Positions 1-7,283 are shown, counted from the stretch's first letter. The stretch is DNA of 11,524 nucleotides from CAZKYP01 sp964556885 (GCA_964556885.1 CAZKYP010000107.1:1-11524), one strand, 5' to 3'. Notes: a model not told the origin generated them from the sequence alone. Program-made: numbers and translations.

Positions 1-682
1 CGCCCAACTCCACGAAAACAATATACGCCAGTGGGAACACCAGGGTCCAGCCCTGTAGACGACACAGTGACGCCAGAAAACCTAACAGGCCCGCCTGCAG
101 GTAACGTTTATGCCGGGCACTCAGAATTGCGCCAATAGTGAGCGTCAAGAATAGACTTTCGCTGTATCCCGCGAGCAGGAAAAAGGCTGTGGGGAAGCTC
201 ATGAGGAACAGAACGGTCCGCCGCGCGACCCGCGGGTTATAGTCGAGGCTGACCAGCCGGTAGAGCAGACCCAGGGCCAGCGCATAAAAAAGGTTACTGA
301 CGATCAGGGCGGAGAGTAGATAATTGCCGTCTGTGAACAGGGTGAAGGTCCGGATGGCGAACGGGTACAACGGGGGAAAAACAATCGAGCCATTCGCGGC
401 GTCGTAACCTTGCCGGGCGATGAGCAGGTACCAGCCTGTATCCCAACGATACCAGGGCTCCAGCCAGTCGCGTAACGGTTCTTGGGTGGTGAACACGCTG
501 CTGTGGATGGCGTACACCTGCTGATCATAACGGTCATGGGTCGGGGGAACTAACTCCATAGTACCATAAGCGACCACGGCGGCCAGAATGTGTGTCATCA
601 GGAATAAGACAATGGCGATTTGTAGAACGGCAATACGCCGCATCTGCAACGGTTGTATTTGACGTAGAGACCAATATGTCAT
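1..682 (-). CDS. PIG-V-like mannosyltransferase (GT-C membrane glycosyltransferase), C-terminus cut by window edge
   Basis: Reading the minus strand from an ATG at 682 gives 227 residues without a stop up to the left edge, so the C-terminal part is missing. A GAGG ribosome-binding site (691-697) precedes the ATG. Residues about 16-40 form a membrane segment. A soluble extracytoplasmic stretch follows with RWDTGWYLLIARQGY (79-93) and FPPLYPF (102-108). Further hydrophobic helices follow, including one with FPTAFFLLAGYSESLFL (163-179). The WD-x-WY-x-IA-x-GY and FP-x-x-YSESLF patterns are characteristic of PIG-V and its bacterial homologues, which are dolichyl/polyprenyl-phosphate-mannose-dependent mannosyltransferases with many membrane helices. 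The likely role is transfer of mannose to a lipid or glycan at the outer membrane face; the acceptor cannot be inferred. Full-length family members are usually about 400-500 residues. A gap of 221 bp separates it from the PAP2 gene, so it may have its own promoter. Confidence 0.82.
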   Translation of the reverse strand, partial: MTYWSLRQIQPLQMRRIAVLQIAIVLFLMTHILAAVVAYGTMELVPPTHDRYDQQVYAIHSSVFTTQEPLRDWLEPWYRWDTGWYLLIARQGYDAANGSIVFPPLYPFAIRTFTLFTDGNYLLSALIVSNLFYALALGLLYRLVSLDYNPRVARRTVLFLMSFPTAFFLLAGYSESLFLTLTIGAILSARHKRYLQAGLLGFLASLCRLQGWTLVFPLAYIVFVELG

Positions 683-737
683 TCTGGTGGTTTCCTCACC
701 GGTTCCGTTTCGCGCTCAACAGGTGTCGTTCCAAGAC

Positions 738-775
738 AGATGAGTGCATTTCTCAACACTCACCTATCTGGATAG
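738..775. promoter_or_regulatory. Pair of small inverted repeats upstream of the mannosyltransferase gene
   Basis: AGATGAGTG (738-746) and CACTCACCT (757-765) are complementary at 8 of 9 positions around a 10-bp spacer. A second dyad CTATC-TG-GATAG occupies 764-775 and overlaps it by two bases. They lie 55-95 bp upstream of the minus-strand start at 682. They could be an operator or a leader hairpin; I see no convincing -10/-35 pair nearby. Short dyads of this size also occur by chance. Confidence 0.22.
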
Positions 776-903
776 TTCCCAGGGCACGACGCCGTTCTCG
801 CCCCAGCTATTTTTCAGGTTGTTGTGGAGATGGTGTTTAAGACGACCTTAACAGGTCATGATGAATTCCAGATGAAATGGGCTAAAAATGCTCTGTTCCA
901 TGC

Positions 904-1584
904 TCAAGGTGACATCTGCGCGGATTTATAATGGTACCTGTCGTGGACAATCAGCACGGCGAAGAGCCAGATCACGCCCAGAGTGAGCGATCCGAGTACG
1001 TCGCTGGGGTAGTGCGCGCCGAGATAGACGCGGCTGAAGGCAACAGCCAGCACCCAGCCCCCTGACAACAGCGCCCAGCCGCGATGGTGCGCGCGCCACA
1101 GCAGGACCGCTAGCAGCCCATAGAAGGCCATCGCGGTGCTAGTATGCCCGCTGGGGAAACTGTAGCTGTGTTCGACCGCCAGCGGGGGAAACACTTCCGG
1201 GCGAGGACGCGCGAAGATCAGTTTGAGGATGGTGTTGATGATCACGGAGCCGATGAGGGCCGTGCTGATAGTCAGCGCCTCCACCCGCTGCCGCCGCCAA
1301 TGCCACAGCCAGACGACGACGGCGACAACCAGAGTGATCACGGCTCCGCTGGCGGTGAAGGTGACGCCCTTCATGAGGGTGTCCAGCCAGGGGGTGCTGA
1401 GGCGGTGTATGTCGCGCATCAGAGGAACGTCCCACGAAAAGCCTTCTTTGAGCCAGACATCCTCGGCTAATTCCAGGAACGTGAACGCTGCGCCAAACAC
1501 GAGGAGCAAACTCAACGCCCAGCGGGATAACAAGGCATAAAACGGGGCTAAAATCGATGGTATCCAGTGAAGACGGTTTTGCAT
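904..1584 (-). CDS. PAP2-family membrane phosphatase (phosphatidic acid / undecaprenyl-diphosphate phosphatase type)
   Basis: This 226-residue integral membrane protein carries all three parts of the PAP2 phosphatase signature: K121-x6-R128-P129 (KLIFARPRP), the PSGH motif at 144-147 with the catalytic-type H147, and S184-R185-x5-H191-x3-D195 (SRVYLGAHYPSD). About five or six hydrophobic helices surround the motifs, which puts the active site at the outer membrane face. The family dephosphorylates lipid mono- or diphosphates such as phosphatidylglycerophosphate or undecaprenyl diphosphate (PgpB/BcrC type); the sequence does not fix the substrate. The ATG at 1584 has an AAGGA box (1591-1595) six bases upstream. 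It starts 27 bp after the histidine kinase stop on the same strand, so it is probably the last gene of the regulator-kinase operon. All catalytic residues are present and the length is normal. Confidence 0.93.
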   Translation of the reverse strand: MQNRLHWIPSILAPFYALLSRWALSLLLVFGAAFTFLELAEDVWLKEGFSWDVPLMRDIHRLSTPWLDTLMKGVTFTASGAVITLVVAVVVWLWHWRRQRVEALTISTALIGSVIINTILKLIFARPRPEVFPPLAVEHSYSFPSGHTSTAMAFYGLLAVLLWRAHHRGWALLSGGWVLAVAFSRVYLGAHYPSDVLGSLTLGVIWLFAVLIVHDRYHYKSAQMSP

Positions 1585-1611
1585 GGGTTGTCCTTGTTCG
1601 GAGGTTCTTCG

Positions 1612-3000
1612 TCAAGTCTGTGCTGCCGGGTTCACGGGCAAGACGACGATGACGGTTGTGCCCTGGCCCGGTTCGCTCGCAACTTCAATATGCCCGTGAT
1701 GGGCCTGTACGATGGCCTGCGAGATCGCCAGCCCCAGTCCAAATCCACCGGTCGCACGGGCGCGGGCGCTGTCGGCGCGGTAGAAACGCTCAAGAAGATG
1801 GGGGAGATGTTCCGGGGCGATACCCATCCCCGAATCAGTCACTTCGACCGAAAAAGTCTGCCAGTAACGGCTGGCGCTGACCATTACGTGCTTGCCCGAA
1901 GGGGTGTACTTCACCGCGTTATCGAGCAAATTGGCAAACACAGTTCGCAGCCGTTCCCTATCCCCCTTCAGATGCCAATCCACCTGGGGTGGCAGCTTCA
2001 GGAATACGGTTACCCCGCGCTCACGCCCCTGGTTTTGAAACCGGTCAACCACTTCTTGCAGGAGTTCGTCCAGGGCCACTGGCTCAAAATCGGAAAGACC
2101 GAGCTGCTCGACACGTGCCAGCGTGAGCATCTGCTCCACCAGTTGGGTCATGCGGTCAACATCGCCTTCCATATCGGCCATCATCTGGAGCAGCGCGGCA
2201 GCGTCACGCGGACGAGAACGCGCCAGGCTCAACTGGGTTTTCATCATGCCCAGGGGGGTACGCAGCTCGTGGGATACGTCAGAAGTCAACTGCCGCTCAC
2301 GCTGAAACGCCCGGTCGAGCCGTTCGAGCATCCCATCAAATGTATGCGCCAGGCGGCCAATTTCGTCATCGGGCAGGTCCAGGTTTAACCGCTGGCTCAG
2401 GTCCGCTGCCTCGATCTGCTGTGCGGTATTGGTAATCGTCACGACCGGTGATAACGCCCGGCTGGCCAGGAACCAACCCCCAACTGCGGACAAGACTAAC
2501 ACAATGGGGATGGTCGTCCCCAGCCCTAACAAAATCTGCTCGACCGCATCCTGGCTGTTACGAAGCGACAGAACCAGCACGAGCGTGCCCAACGTGCGGT
2601 CCCCTTCCATCAGCGGTGTTACCAACAGGCGCACCGGCTCCCCATTGGCCAGGCGACGATTGGTGAGACGACCGGCAGCAGGCAAAGGTGCAGGCAGCGG
2701 GTCACGGTCGGCATCTCCCACCGTGGCTGACACCTGCCCCTGCGGCGTGAGAATCCAGGCGGATACTTCACGAGCGCGCAGTTCTGCCTCGTCGGTGGCT
2801 GGCACCGAAAACTGGCCCCCATGTATATCCACCACCGCGTTCAACTGAGAGGCACTCAGGCGCAGTTTGTCGTCAATCTGCTGATTCTGCGAACGCTGCA
2901 ATACGAAAACAAGGATACCCGAAAAAACCAACAGCAGAACAGCTTCCAGGACTACAGTCCACAACACCAGCCGCACACGCAGTTTACGCAGACGTTTCAT
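1612..3000 (-). CDS. Two-component sensor histidine kinase with HAMP domain
   Basis: This 462-residue membrane kinase has membrane helix 1 at about 11-34, an extracytoplasmic sensor region at about 35-157, helix 2 at about 158-180 and a HAMP linker at about 180-232. The dimerisation/phosphoacceptor helix follows with DVSHELRTP (H244 is the phosphorylated histidine), then a complete HATPase domain: N box NLLDNAVKYTP (357-367), G1 box DSGMGI (389-394), F box RFYRAD (405-410) and G2 box GGFGLGLAI (418-426). It should autophosphorylate and pass the phosphate to the response regulator whose gene overlaps its start by 17 bp (2984-3000), which implies translational coupling. The sensor region of about 120 residues has no domain I can name. 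It is much larger than the short loop of intramembrane-sensing BceS-type kinases, so ligand sensing outside the membrane is more likely. The ATG at 3000 is supported by an AGGAT box upstream. Confidence 0.96.
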   Translation of the reverse strand: MKRLRKLRVRLVLWTVVLEAVLLLVFSGILVFVLQRSQNQQIDDKLRLSASQLNAVVDIHGGQFSVPATDEAELRAREVSAWILTPQGQVSATVGDADRDPLPAPLPAAGRLTNRRLANGEPVRLLVTPLMEGDRTLGTLVLVLSLRNSQDAVEQILLGLGTTIPIVLVLSAVGGWFLASRALSPVVTITNTAQQIEAADLSQRLNLDLPDDEIGRLAHTFDGMLERLDRAFQRERQLTSDVSHELRTPLGMMKTQLSLARSRPRDAAALLQMMADMEGDVDRMTQLVEQMLTLARVEQLGLSDFEPVALDELLQEVVDRFQNQGRERGVTVFLKLPPQVDWHLKGDRERLRTVFANLLDNAVKYTPSGKHVMVSASRYWQTFSVEVTDSGMGIAPEHLPHLLERFYRADSARARATGGFGLGLAISQAIVQAHHGHIEVASEPGQGTTVIVVLPVNPAAQT

Positions 3001-3667
3001 CAGCCGTTATCCTGTAGCCCAAACCACGCACGGTCTGGATCAACTTTTTCGGGTGGCCGCTGTCGATCTTCTTGCGCAGCGCATAGATGTAGACTTCGAT
3101 CAGCTTGGACTCGGCGTCGAAGTCCATATCCCATACGTGCTCCGTGATCTGGTCCCGGCTGAGGACCTGGTTGGGATGCCGCATCAGCGTTTCCAGCAGC
3201 GCGTATTCCTTGGCGGTCAGTTCGATCACTTCCCCACCGCGTTGAGCGCGTTTGGTGGTCGTATCCAGAACCAGATCGGCTACACGCAGCTCGGTCGTCT
3301 TACTTGGCCCATCGCGCCGACCCAGTGCCCGCAGCCGGGCGGTGAGTTCTTCAATGGCAAACGGTTTGACCAGATAATCATCTGCGCCGCTGTCCAGGCC
3401 CTTGACCTTGTCGGGCAGGGTGTCACGGGCGGTGAGCATCAAGACCGGCATCGTATACCCTTTGGCGCGCAGTTGTCGGCAGACCGCGATGCCGTCCATG
3501 CCCGGCAGCATGATGTCCAGCAGCACGATGTCGTACTCCGCGCTCTGGACCCACTCGATAACCTCAAGCCCGTTGCCGACCACGTCAACCGCATAGGCTT
3601 CCTCTTCCAGCCCTTGACGGATGAGGGCGGCCATACGCGGCTCATCTTCGACGACCAGAATACGCAT
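2984..3667 (-). CDS. OmpR/PhoB-family response regulator
   Basis: This 227-residue protein has an N-terminal receiver domain (about 1-115) with the acidic pocket E7/D8, phosphoacceptor D51 (in VLLDIMLPGMDG), T79 and K101 in VKPF. A winged-helix DNA-binding domain follows at about 126-222, including the typical RDQITEHVWD and VYIYALRKKI stretches and the C-terminal VRGLGYRI hairpin. The partner is the kinase encoded immediately downstream; the two genes overlap by 17 bp. Phosphorylated members of this family bind tandem direct repeats as dimers, often at their own promoter. The ATG at 3667 is preceded by a strong GAGGAAGGAACA ribosome-binding site (3668-3679). Candidate targets in the window are the repeat at 8151-8168 and the promoter and leader at 3680-3750; neither assignment is proven. 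Confidence 0.96.
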   Translation of the reverse strand: MRILVVEDEPRMAALIRQGLEEEAYAVDVVGNGLEVIEWVQSAEYDIVLLDIMLPGMDGIAVCRQLRAKGYTMPVLMLTARDTLPDKVKGLDSGADDYLVKPFAIEELTARLRALGRRDGPSKTTELRVADLVLDTTTKRAQRGGEVIELTAKEYALLETLMRHPNQVLSRDQITEHVWDMDFDAESKLIEVYIYALRKKIDSGHPKKLIQTVRGLGYRITADETSA

Positions 3668-3692
3668 TGTTCCTTCCTCAGAACTGCAATCG

Positions 3693-3729
3693 ACTGTTCC
3701 GGCAGTTCTCTGTTGCCTGCCGGAACAGT
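3693..3729. repeat. Perfect 13-bp inverted repeat in the leader of the two-component operon
   Basis: ACTGTTCCGGCAG (3693-3705) is exactly complementary to CTGCCGGAACAGT (3717-3729), with an 11-base loop. On the minus strand it lies between a consensus -10 box (3739-3744) and the response regulator ribosome-binding site (3668-3679), so the mRNA would start with this hairpin. A second possible 8-bp stem pairs 3702-3709 with 3680-3687 and excludes the 3' half of the first stem. No run of T follows on the minus strand, so it is not a standard intrinsic terminator. It may be a stabilising or regulatory 5' hairpin, or a DNA operator. Confidence 0.7.
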
Positions 3730-3738
3730 TGTGTACAG

Positions 3739-3744
3739 ATTATA
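3739..3744 (-). promoter_or_regulatory. Consensus -10 box (TATAAT) for the regulator-kinase-PAP2 operon
   Basis: The minus strand reads TATAAT, seven bases past the lipoprotein stop codon (3751-3753) and about 72 bases before the response regulator ATG. No TTGACA-like -35 element sits at 16-18 bp; the hexamer there is a run of G. This suggests a promoter that depends on an activator, or a weak one. Transcription would begin around 3730-3734, just ahead of the hairpin. It gives the two-component genes a start independent of the ABC operon upstream. Confidence 0.5.
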
Positions 3745-3750
3745 CGGGTT

Positions 3751-4470
3751 TCAGTCGTTGCCCCCCTCGGTCCCGCCCGGACCCTTGTCGACACTCGTTG
3801 TTTGGGGCGCGAAGCCCGTCGCGTGCAGCGTGACATCCAACGTCAGCGCGTTCAGGTCGGTGTAATACAGGCTGTTAGGGTTGACGCTGTAGTGATCCGG
3901 CTGGCCGGTGTTGTCGAAGTGCAGCGCTTTCGTCTCGCCCGCTTTGAGCGTGAAGCCGGGCAGCGTGCGATAGTAACTCTGCACCTGGTTGGTGGCCGGA
4001 TCGGTGATGGTGTAATACACGTCGAAGTTGGTGATGTCGCTGGACGTGGTGTTCGTGATGGACAGTTCCAGGTGGTCCGGCGCATCCGCGCCCTGGGCAT
4101 CGACGTTGTTTTCGACCAGGATGCTGCCGATGACGAAACCTTGCGTCGTGCTGGTTTCGGTGATCGGGTTATCCGCTTGCATGGGCGTCTGGTCGGCCAG
4201 ATCGTTCTGCCCGTCGCCGTCGGTGTCGGGGTTATTCGGATCGCTGCCCAGCACGTTTTCGGCGCTGTCAGGGATGCCGTCGCCGTCGGTGTCCGTTTGC
4301 CCGTTGGCGGCGCTGCTGGACTGGCCGCCGGGTTGGCTGTTGGCTGCCGGTTGGGTCGCGTTGGCGCTGGATGAATTGGTGTTGGATGCGCTGCTGCTGC
4401 CACCACAGGCGGTCAGGGCCAAAGCGGCTATCATCAGGACGGCAGCGAGCACGAGAGCTTTCTTAGACAT
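3751..4470 (-). CDS. Secreted lipoprotein with thrombospondin type-3-like calcium-binding repeats
   Basis: The 239-residue product begins with a lipoprotein signal peptide: MSKK, a hydrophobic core, then the lipobox L19-T20-A21-C22. Lipidation at C22 should anchor it outside the membrane. A low-complexity Ser/Asn/Ala/Gln linker (about 23-58) is followed by two acidic repeats, DTDGDGIPD (60-68) and DTDGDGQND (82-90). These match the DxDGDGxxD calcium-binding pattern of thrombospondin type-3 repeats and related bacterial surface proteins. Residues about 105-239 look like a beta-rich domain that I cannot name. An AAGGAAGGA ribosome-binding site precedes the ATG at 4470. The gene lies 48 bp behind the second ABC-2 permease, so it is probably the last gene of that operon and may be an extracellular partner of the exporter. 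Function is otherwise unknown. Confidence 0.88.
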   Translation of the reverse strand: MSKKALVLAAVLMIAALALTACGGSSSASNTNSSSANATQPAANSQPGGQSSSAANGQTDTDGDGIPDSAENVLGSDPNNPDTDGDGQNDLADQTPMQADNPITETSTTQGFVIGSILVENNVDAQGADAPDHLELSITNTTSSDITNFDVYYTITDPATNQVQSYYRTLPGFTLKAGETKALHFDNTGQPDHYSVNPNSLYYTDLNALTLDVTLHATGFAPQTTSVDKGPGGTEGGND

Positions 4471-4518
4471 GCGAGTATTCCTTCCTTACGTTGTACGAGA
4501 GATAGGTGAGCGAGAGAT

Positions 4519-5520
4519 TCAGGCTTCCTGGCGCAAAAACACGACATACGATGCGCCCATCAGCACGATGATCGGAACGAGCAGACCCACCAGATCGATG
4601 GTTTTGAGCTGGAGAATCTGGCTCCAGGTGTTGTTTGTGAACTCGGTTTTGACGCCCAGCAGGGCGAAGGTCATACGCTCAAGGTGTTTGGTGGGGGACA
4701 TTTCCTCTACGTCGTTGCGTATGGTCTCGTACCAGTGGAACTGCCGCAGCGCGGCGGTTTCCTGGGCTTTATCCATACCCATACGGGCGAAAAAGCCGCC
4801 GGGGAGCTGGTTGTCGAGGTCCATCGTGTCCCCGATCTGGGGCAGAATGAAGGCGAAAACCAGCCATACGATCACCGTCAGCAGCAGGGCGTTGTTGCCT
4901 TTGGACGTCACCAGCGCGAAGAACAGCGCCAGCAGAAAGAAGATCAGGATGTACAGCCAGGACATGACCATCGTCAGGCCCAGCTTGATCGTCTGCTGGC
5001 CGGTAAGAGTGACGCCGCCCACCACGCGCAGCACCCCGACCGTCGCCACGCCCACGCCCAGCATCAGCAGCGCGAACACGACCGCATTGCCCAACACTTT
5101 GCCGGTCAGGAACTGGTCACGGTAGACCGGGCGCGAGAGGATCAGGCGCAGCGTGCCGGCCTGCCGTTCCTTGTGGATGGTCGTGAAGCCCACGATCATG
5201 CCCAGCAGCGCGCCCAGCATCGCCAGGTAGTTGATGAAGTTCTTCGACACGGCAATCGGATTGAGCGCGGGCATGGGCGGGATGTCGGTGCGGCCCAGGT
5301 CTTTCAGCACCTGCACCGACTGGTTGTATTCCGCGATGCGGTTATGTACGGTCGTCGCGCCCAGGCTGATCGCGATCAGGGTTAGCGCCAGCAGCATGAC
5401 CATCGACACCAGGAACAGGCGGTTGCGGAAGGCGTCCGCGATCTCTTTGCGAGCAATGACTCCCAGCGTATGGGCTGTGCGGCGACGGGCGAACGGTGAA
5501 TTCAGGGTTAGTGTTGACAT
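4519..5520 (-). CDS. ABC-2 type exporter permease subunit (second of a paralogous pair)
   Basis: This 333-residue protein has about six membrane helices (roughly 36-54, 95-113, 144-166, 182-204, 208-228, 309-328) and a large extracytoplasmic loop at about 229-308. Between helices 2 and 3 is the cytosolic coupling stretch HKERQAGTLRLILSRPVYRD (116-135) followed by LTGKVLGN. It is nearly the same as in the permease at 6338-7273, so the two are paralogues and probably form the membrane heterodimer driven by the ATPase at 7284-8027. The fold is the NosY/ABC-2 permease class; the substrate is unknown. The start at 5520 has an AAGGAA box and lies 13 bp behind the NEW3 gene stop. It carries an N-terminal extension of about 15-20 residues absent from its paralogue. 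Confidence 0.9.
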   Translation of the reverse strand: MSTLTLNSPFARRRTAHTLGVIARKEIADAFRNRLFLVSMVMLLALTLIAISLGATTVHNRIAEYNQSVQVLKDLGRTDIPPMPALNPIAVSKNFINYLAMLGALLGMIVGFTTIHKERQAGTLRLILSRPVYRDQFLTGKVLGNAVVFALLMLGVGVATVGVLRVVGGVTLTGQQTIKLGLTMVMSWLYILIFFLLALFFALVTSKGNNALLLTVIVWLVFAFILPQIGDTMDLDNQLPGGFFARMGMDKAQETAALRQFHWYETIRNDVEEMSPTKHLERMTFALLGVKTEFTNNTWSQILQLKTIDLVGLLVPIIVLMGASYVVFLRQEA

Positions 5521-5533
5521 GTGGCGAATTCCT

Positions 5534-6331
5534 TTAGCGGCGGCCCTTGATGCGAAAGTAGACGAACACCCCGGCCACCGCCGTGATGACCAGCGCCCCG
5601 GCGGGCAGCAGGTAATTGGGGTTGCTCTGTACGCGCACCAACAGCGCGCTGTCGGGGCTGGTGGCCTGGTCGCTGGTGAGCGTCAGTTTAACCGGCTGGT
5701 CGATGGCGACCTGCGAGGCGGGCACCACGACCTGCACGTGAAAATCGACGGTGCTGCCCGGTTCCAGGCTGGGGACGCTGGCCGGATCGACCCGCACGAC
5801 CCACTTCGACGGCGCGCCGAGCGTGAGCATCAGGTTGGTGACCGGCGCGACCCCCGTATTCGAAGCTGTCGCGTCGAACGTGAAATCCTTACCGCTGAAC
5901 GTACTGACATTGACGTTCTGGCTCGTGATCCGGATGGCGTAGGTATTCTCGACATTCAGGGTAACCGGCGTCGTGATGACGACGCCATCGTCGCGCGTGG
6001 CGGAGAAGTCCGCCGTGTAGCGCCCGATGGGGGTGTCGGCGGGTACATCCACACGCAGCGTCAGCAGCGCGGTGCCGTTGGCGGCCACGCTCGTTTGTGT
6101 GATGACCGGTCCCCCCTGGGTAACCGTAGCCGCGAGCGACTCCGGCAGTCCGTTGAGGGATAGATCATACTGGTGCTGCTGCGCGGTGTCGTTGCGCAGT
6201 TCGATGGGAAAGATGGCGGTTTGCCCGGCCTGGACGGTCTGCGCCAGGACAAGCCCATCAGCGAGTGCCGCCTGCGCGGCGATGCCTGCCAGGCCCAGCA
6301 GTATTAACGTGATGAGTAGCGAGCGTTTCAT
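5534..6331 (-). CDS. Membrane-anchored NEW3/Ig-like domain protein associated with an ABC-2 exporter
   Basis: The 265-residue product has a Sec signal peptide (about 1-25, ending AALA), two beta-sandwich Ig-like domains (about 26-128 and 130-236), one C-terminal membrane helix (about 240-258) and a short basic cytosolic tail (KGRR). The repeated N-T/D-G-x-x-P and L-x-P-G-x-x-x-x-F/L patterns (for example SNTGVAPVTN at 157-166 and LEPGSTVDF at 189-197) are those of NEW3/alpha-galactosidase-associated and COG1470-type domains. The protein should face outside, tethered to the membrane. Its gene lies between the two permease genes, six bp after the first. The GGAG used for its start (ATG at 6331) sits in the last permease codons, so translation is probably coupled. 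A role as an extracytoplasmic accessory of the exporter is inferred from this position. Confidence 0.85.
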   Translation of the reverse strand: MKRSLLITLILLGLAGIAAQAALADGLVLAQTVQAGQTAIFPIELRNDTAQQHQYDLSLNGLPESLAATVTQGGPVITQTSVAANGTALLTLRVDVPADTPIGRYTADFSATRDDGVVITTPVTLNVENTYAIRITSQNVNVSTFSGKDFTFDATASNTGVAPVTNLMLTLGAPSKWVVRVDPASVPSLEPGSTVDFHVQVVVPASQVAIDQPVKLTLTSDQATSPDSALLVRVQSNPNYLLPAGALVITAVAGVFVYFRIKGRR

Positions 6332-6337
6332 CGAAGG

Positions 6338-7273
6338 TTACTCCAGCGTCAGGGTTTCGTTGCGCAAGAACAGCGCATATCCAGCGGCGACGAACACCAC
6401 GCACGGCACGAGCAGTGCCAGCAGTGCGGTCAGGCTGTCCCCGGCGAGGGTGCGTTTGCTCAAGGTGGTGCTGCCCGGCGTGACTTCCAGCAGCGTCGCG
6501 CCGATGTCGCGCAGGTGCCAGGTCGGCGACAGGGCGTTGAGTGCCCGCGAAGTCGTGGTATCCTGCGGAATCTGGTTGGTGGTCCCGCTGATACTGTTGA
6601 CGACGGTGCTGTTGGTCATCTGCGTGTCAGCCATCTGCGGGATCACGAAGCTGACCAGCATCCACAGCACCAGCGCGACGAGAAAGACGTTAGCGCTGCT
6701 TTTTATGCGCAGGCTGAGCAGCATCGAAACGGTCAGGAAGATCAGCATGTAGGCGAACGACAGGCCGATAAACACGGCCAGCCGCAGCACCTCGCTCCCG
6801 GTCGGCCATACGCCACGCACGGCGACCAGCAGCGTTACGTTGAACACGAAAACCAGTCCGAGCAGCGCACCAATCACGGCGGCGTTGCCCAACAGCTTGC
6901 CGGTTAGCAGGCGATCCCGGTAGACCGGGCGCGACAGGATCAGCTTGAGGCCCCCGGATTCTTTCTCTTCGATCAGGGTGTTGTAGCCCAGGATCACGGC
7001 CAGGATCGCGCCGACAATGCTCACGTATTCGGTCAGGTTGGCGAGGATCGAGAGCGTGTTGATCTCCGGTTTGGCGGGTAGGACGGTTTTGCCTTCAGCG
7101 GTGAGGCTGGCGATCGTATTGTTGTAGAGGCGCATCTCGGCGTGTTTGGTCGTGCTGCCGATATACACCGACAGGATTGACAGCCCCAGGAACAGCGCTG
7201 TGATGATGAGAAACAGCCGGTTGCGGAAAGCCGCCTGCCATTCGCGGCGCGCAATGATGATTATCGCGTGCAT
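6338..7273 (-). CDS. ABC-2 type exporter permease subunit (first of a paralogous pair)
   Basis: This 311-residue protein has about six membrane helices (roughly 21-40, 80-98, 129-150, 164-187, 193-212, 283-303). The cytosolic stretch EEKESGGLKLILSRPVYRD (102-120), followed by LTGKLLGN, is shared with the permease at 4519-5520, as are the FRNRLFL start of helix 1 (16-22) and the LSPT-x-HL element in the large outer loop (248-254). It belongs to the NosY-like ABC-2 permease class. With its paralogue it would make the channel of an exporter powered by the ATPase encoded just upstream. It starts 10 bp after that ATPase; the GAGGAG ribosome-binding site overlaps the ATPase stop codon, which indicates coupled translation. 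The transported substrate is not visible from sequence. Confidence 0.91.
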   Translation of the reverse strand: MHAIIIIARREWQAAFRNRLFLIITALFLGLSILSVYIGSTTKHAEMRLYNNTIASLTAEGKTVLPAKPEINTLSILANLTEYVSIVGAILAVILGYNTLIEEKESGGLKLILSRPVYRDRLLTGKLLGNAAVIGALLGLVFVFNVTLLVAVRGVWPTGSEVLRLAVFIGLSFAYMLIFLTVSMLLSLRIKSSANVFLVALVLWMLVSFVIPQMADTQMTNSTVVNSISGTTNQIPQDTTTSRALNALSPTWHLRDIGATLLEVTPGSTTLSKRTLAGDSLTALLALLVPCVVFVAAGYALFLRNETLTLE

Positions 7274-7283
7274 GGTCGGCTCC

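Noticed and set aside
304..537. Minus-strand open frame of 77 codons at the left edge
   Set aside because: It is in a different frame from the continuous PIG-V-like reading frame that covers 1-682 and carries the family motifs.
844..857. GACCT-TAAC-AGGTC hairpin downstream of the PAP2 gene as a terminator
   Set aside because: The stem is only 5 bp and is not followed by a T run on the minus strand.
1567..2388. Plus-strand open frame of 273 codons opposite the histidine kinase
   Set aside because: It mirrors the kinase catalytic domain in antisense, has no recognisable domain and no convincing ribosome-binding site.
3053..3865. Plus-strand open frame of 270 codons opposite the response regulator
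   Set aside because: Antisense shadow of a complete OmpR-type regulator; it also crosses the promoter and hairpin region.
4028..5125. Long plus-strand open frame (365 codons) opposite the lipoprotein and permease genes
   Set aside because: It is antisense to two well-supported genes, spans their junction, has no family motifs and shows the Arg/Ser/Pro-rich composition of a chance frame in GC-rich DNA.
5231..6163. Plus-strand open frame of 310 codons
   Set aside because: Antisense to the permease and NEW3 genes; rich in Arg, Asp and His with no membrane or enzyme motif.
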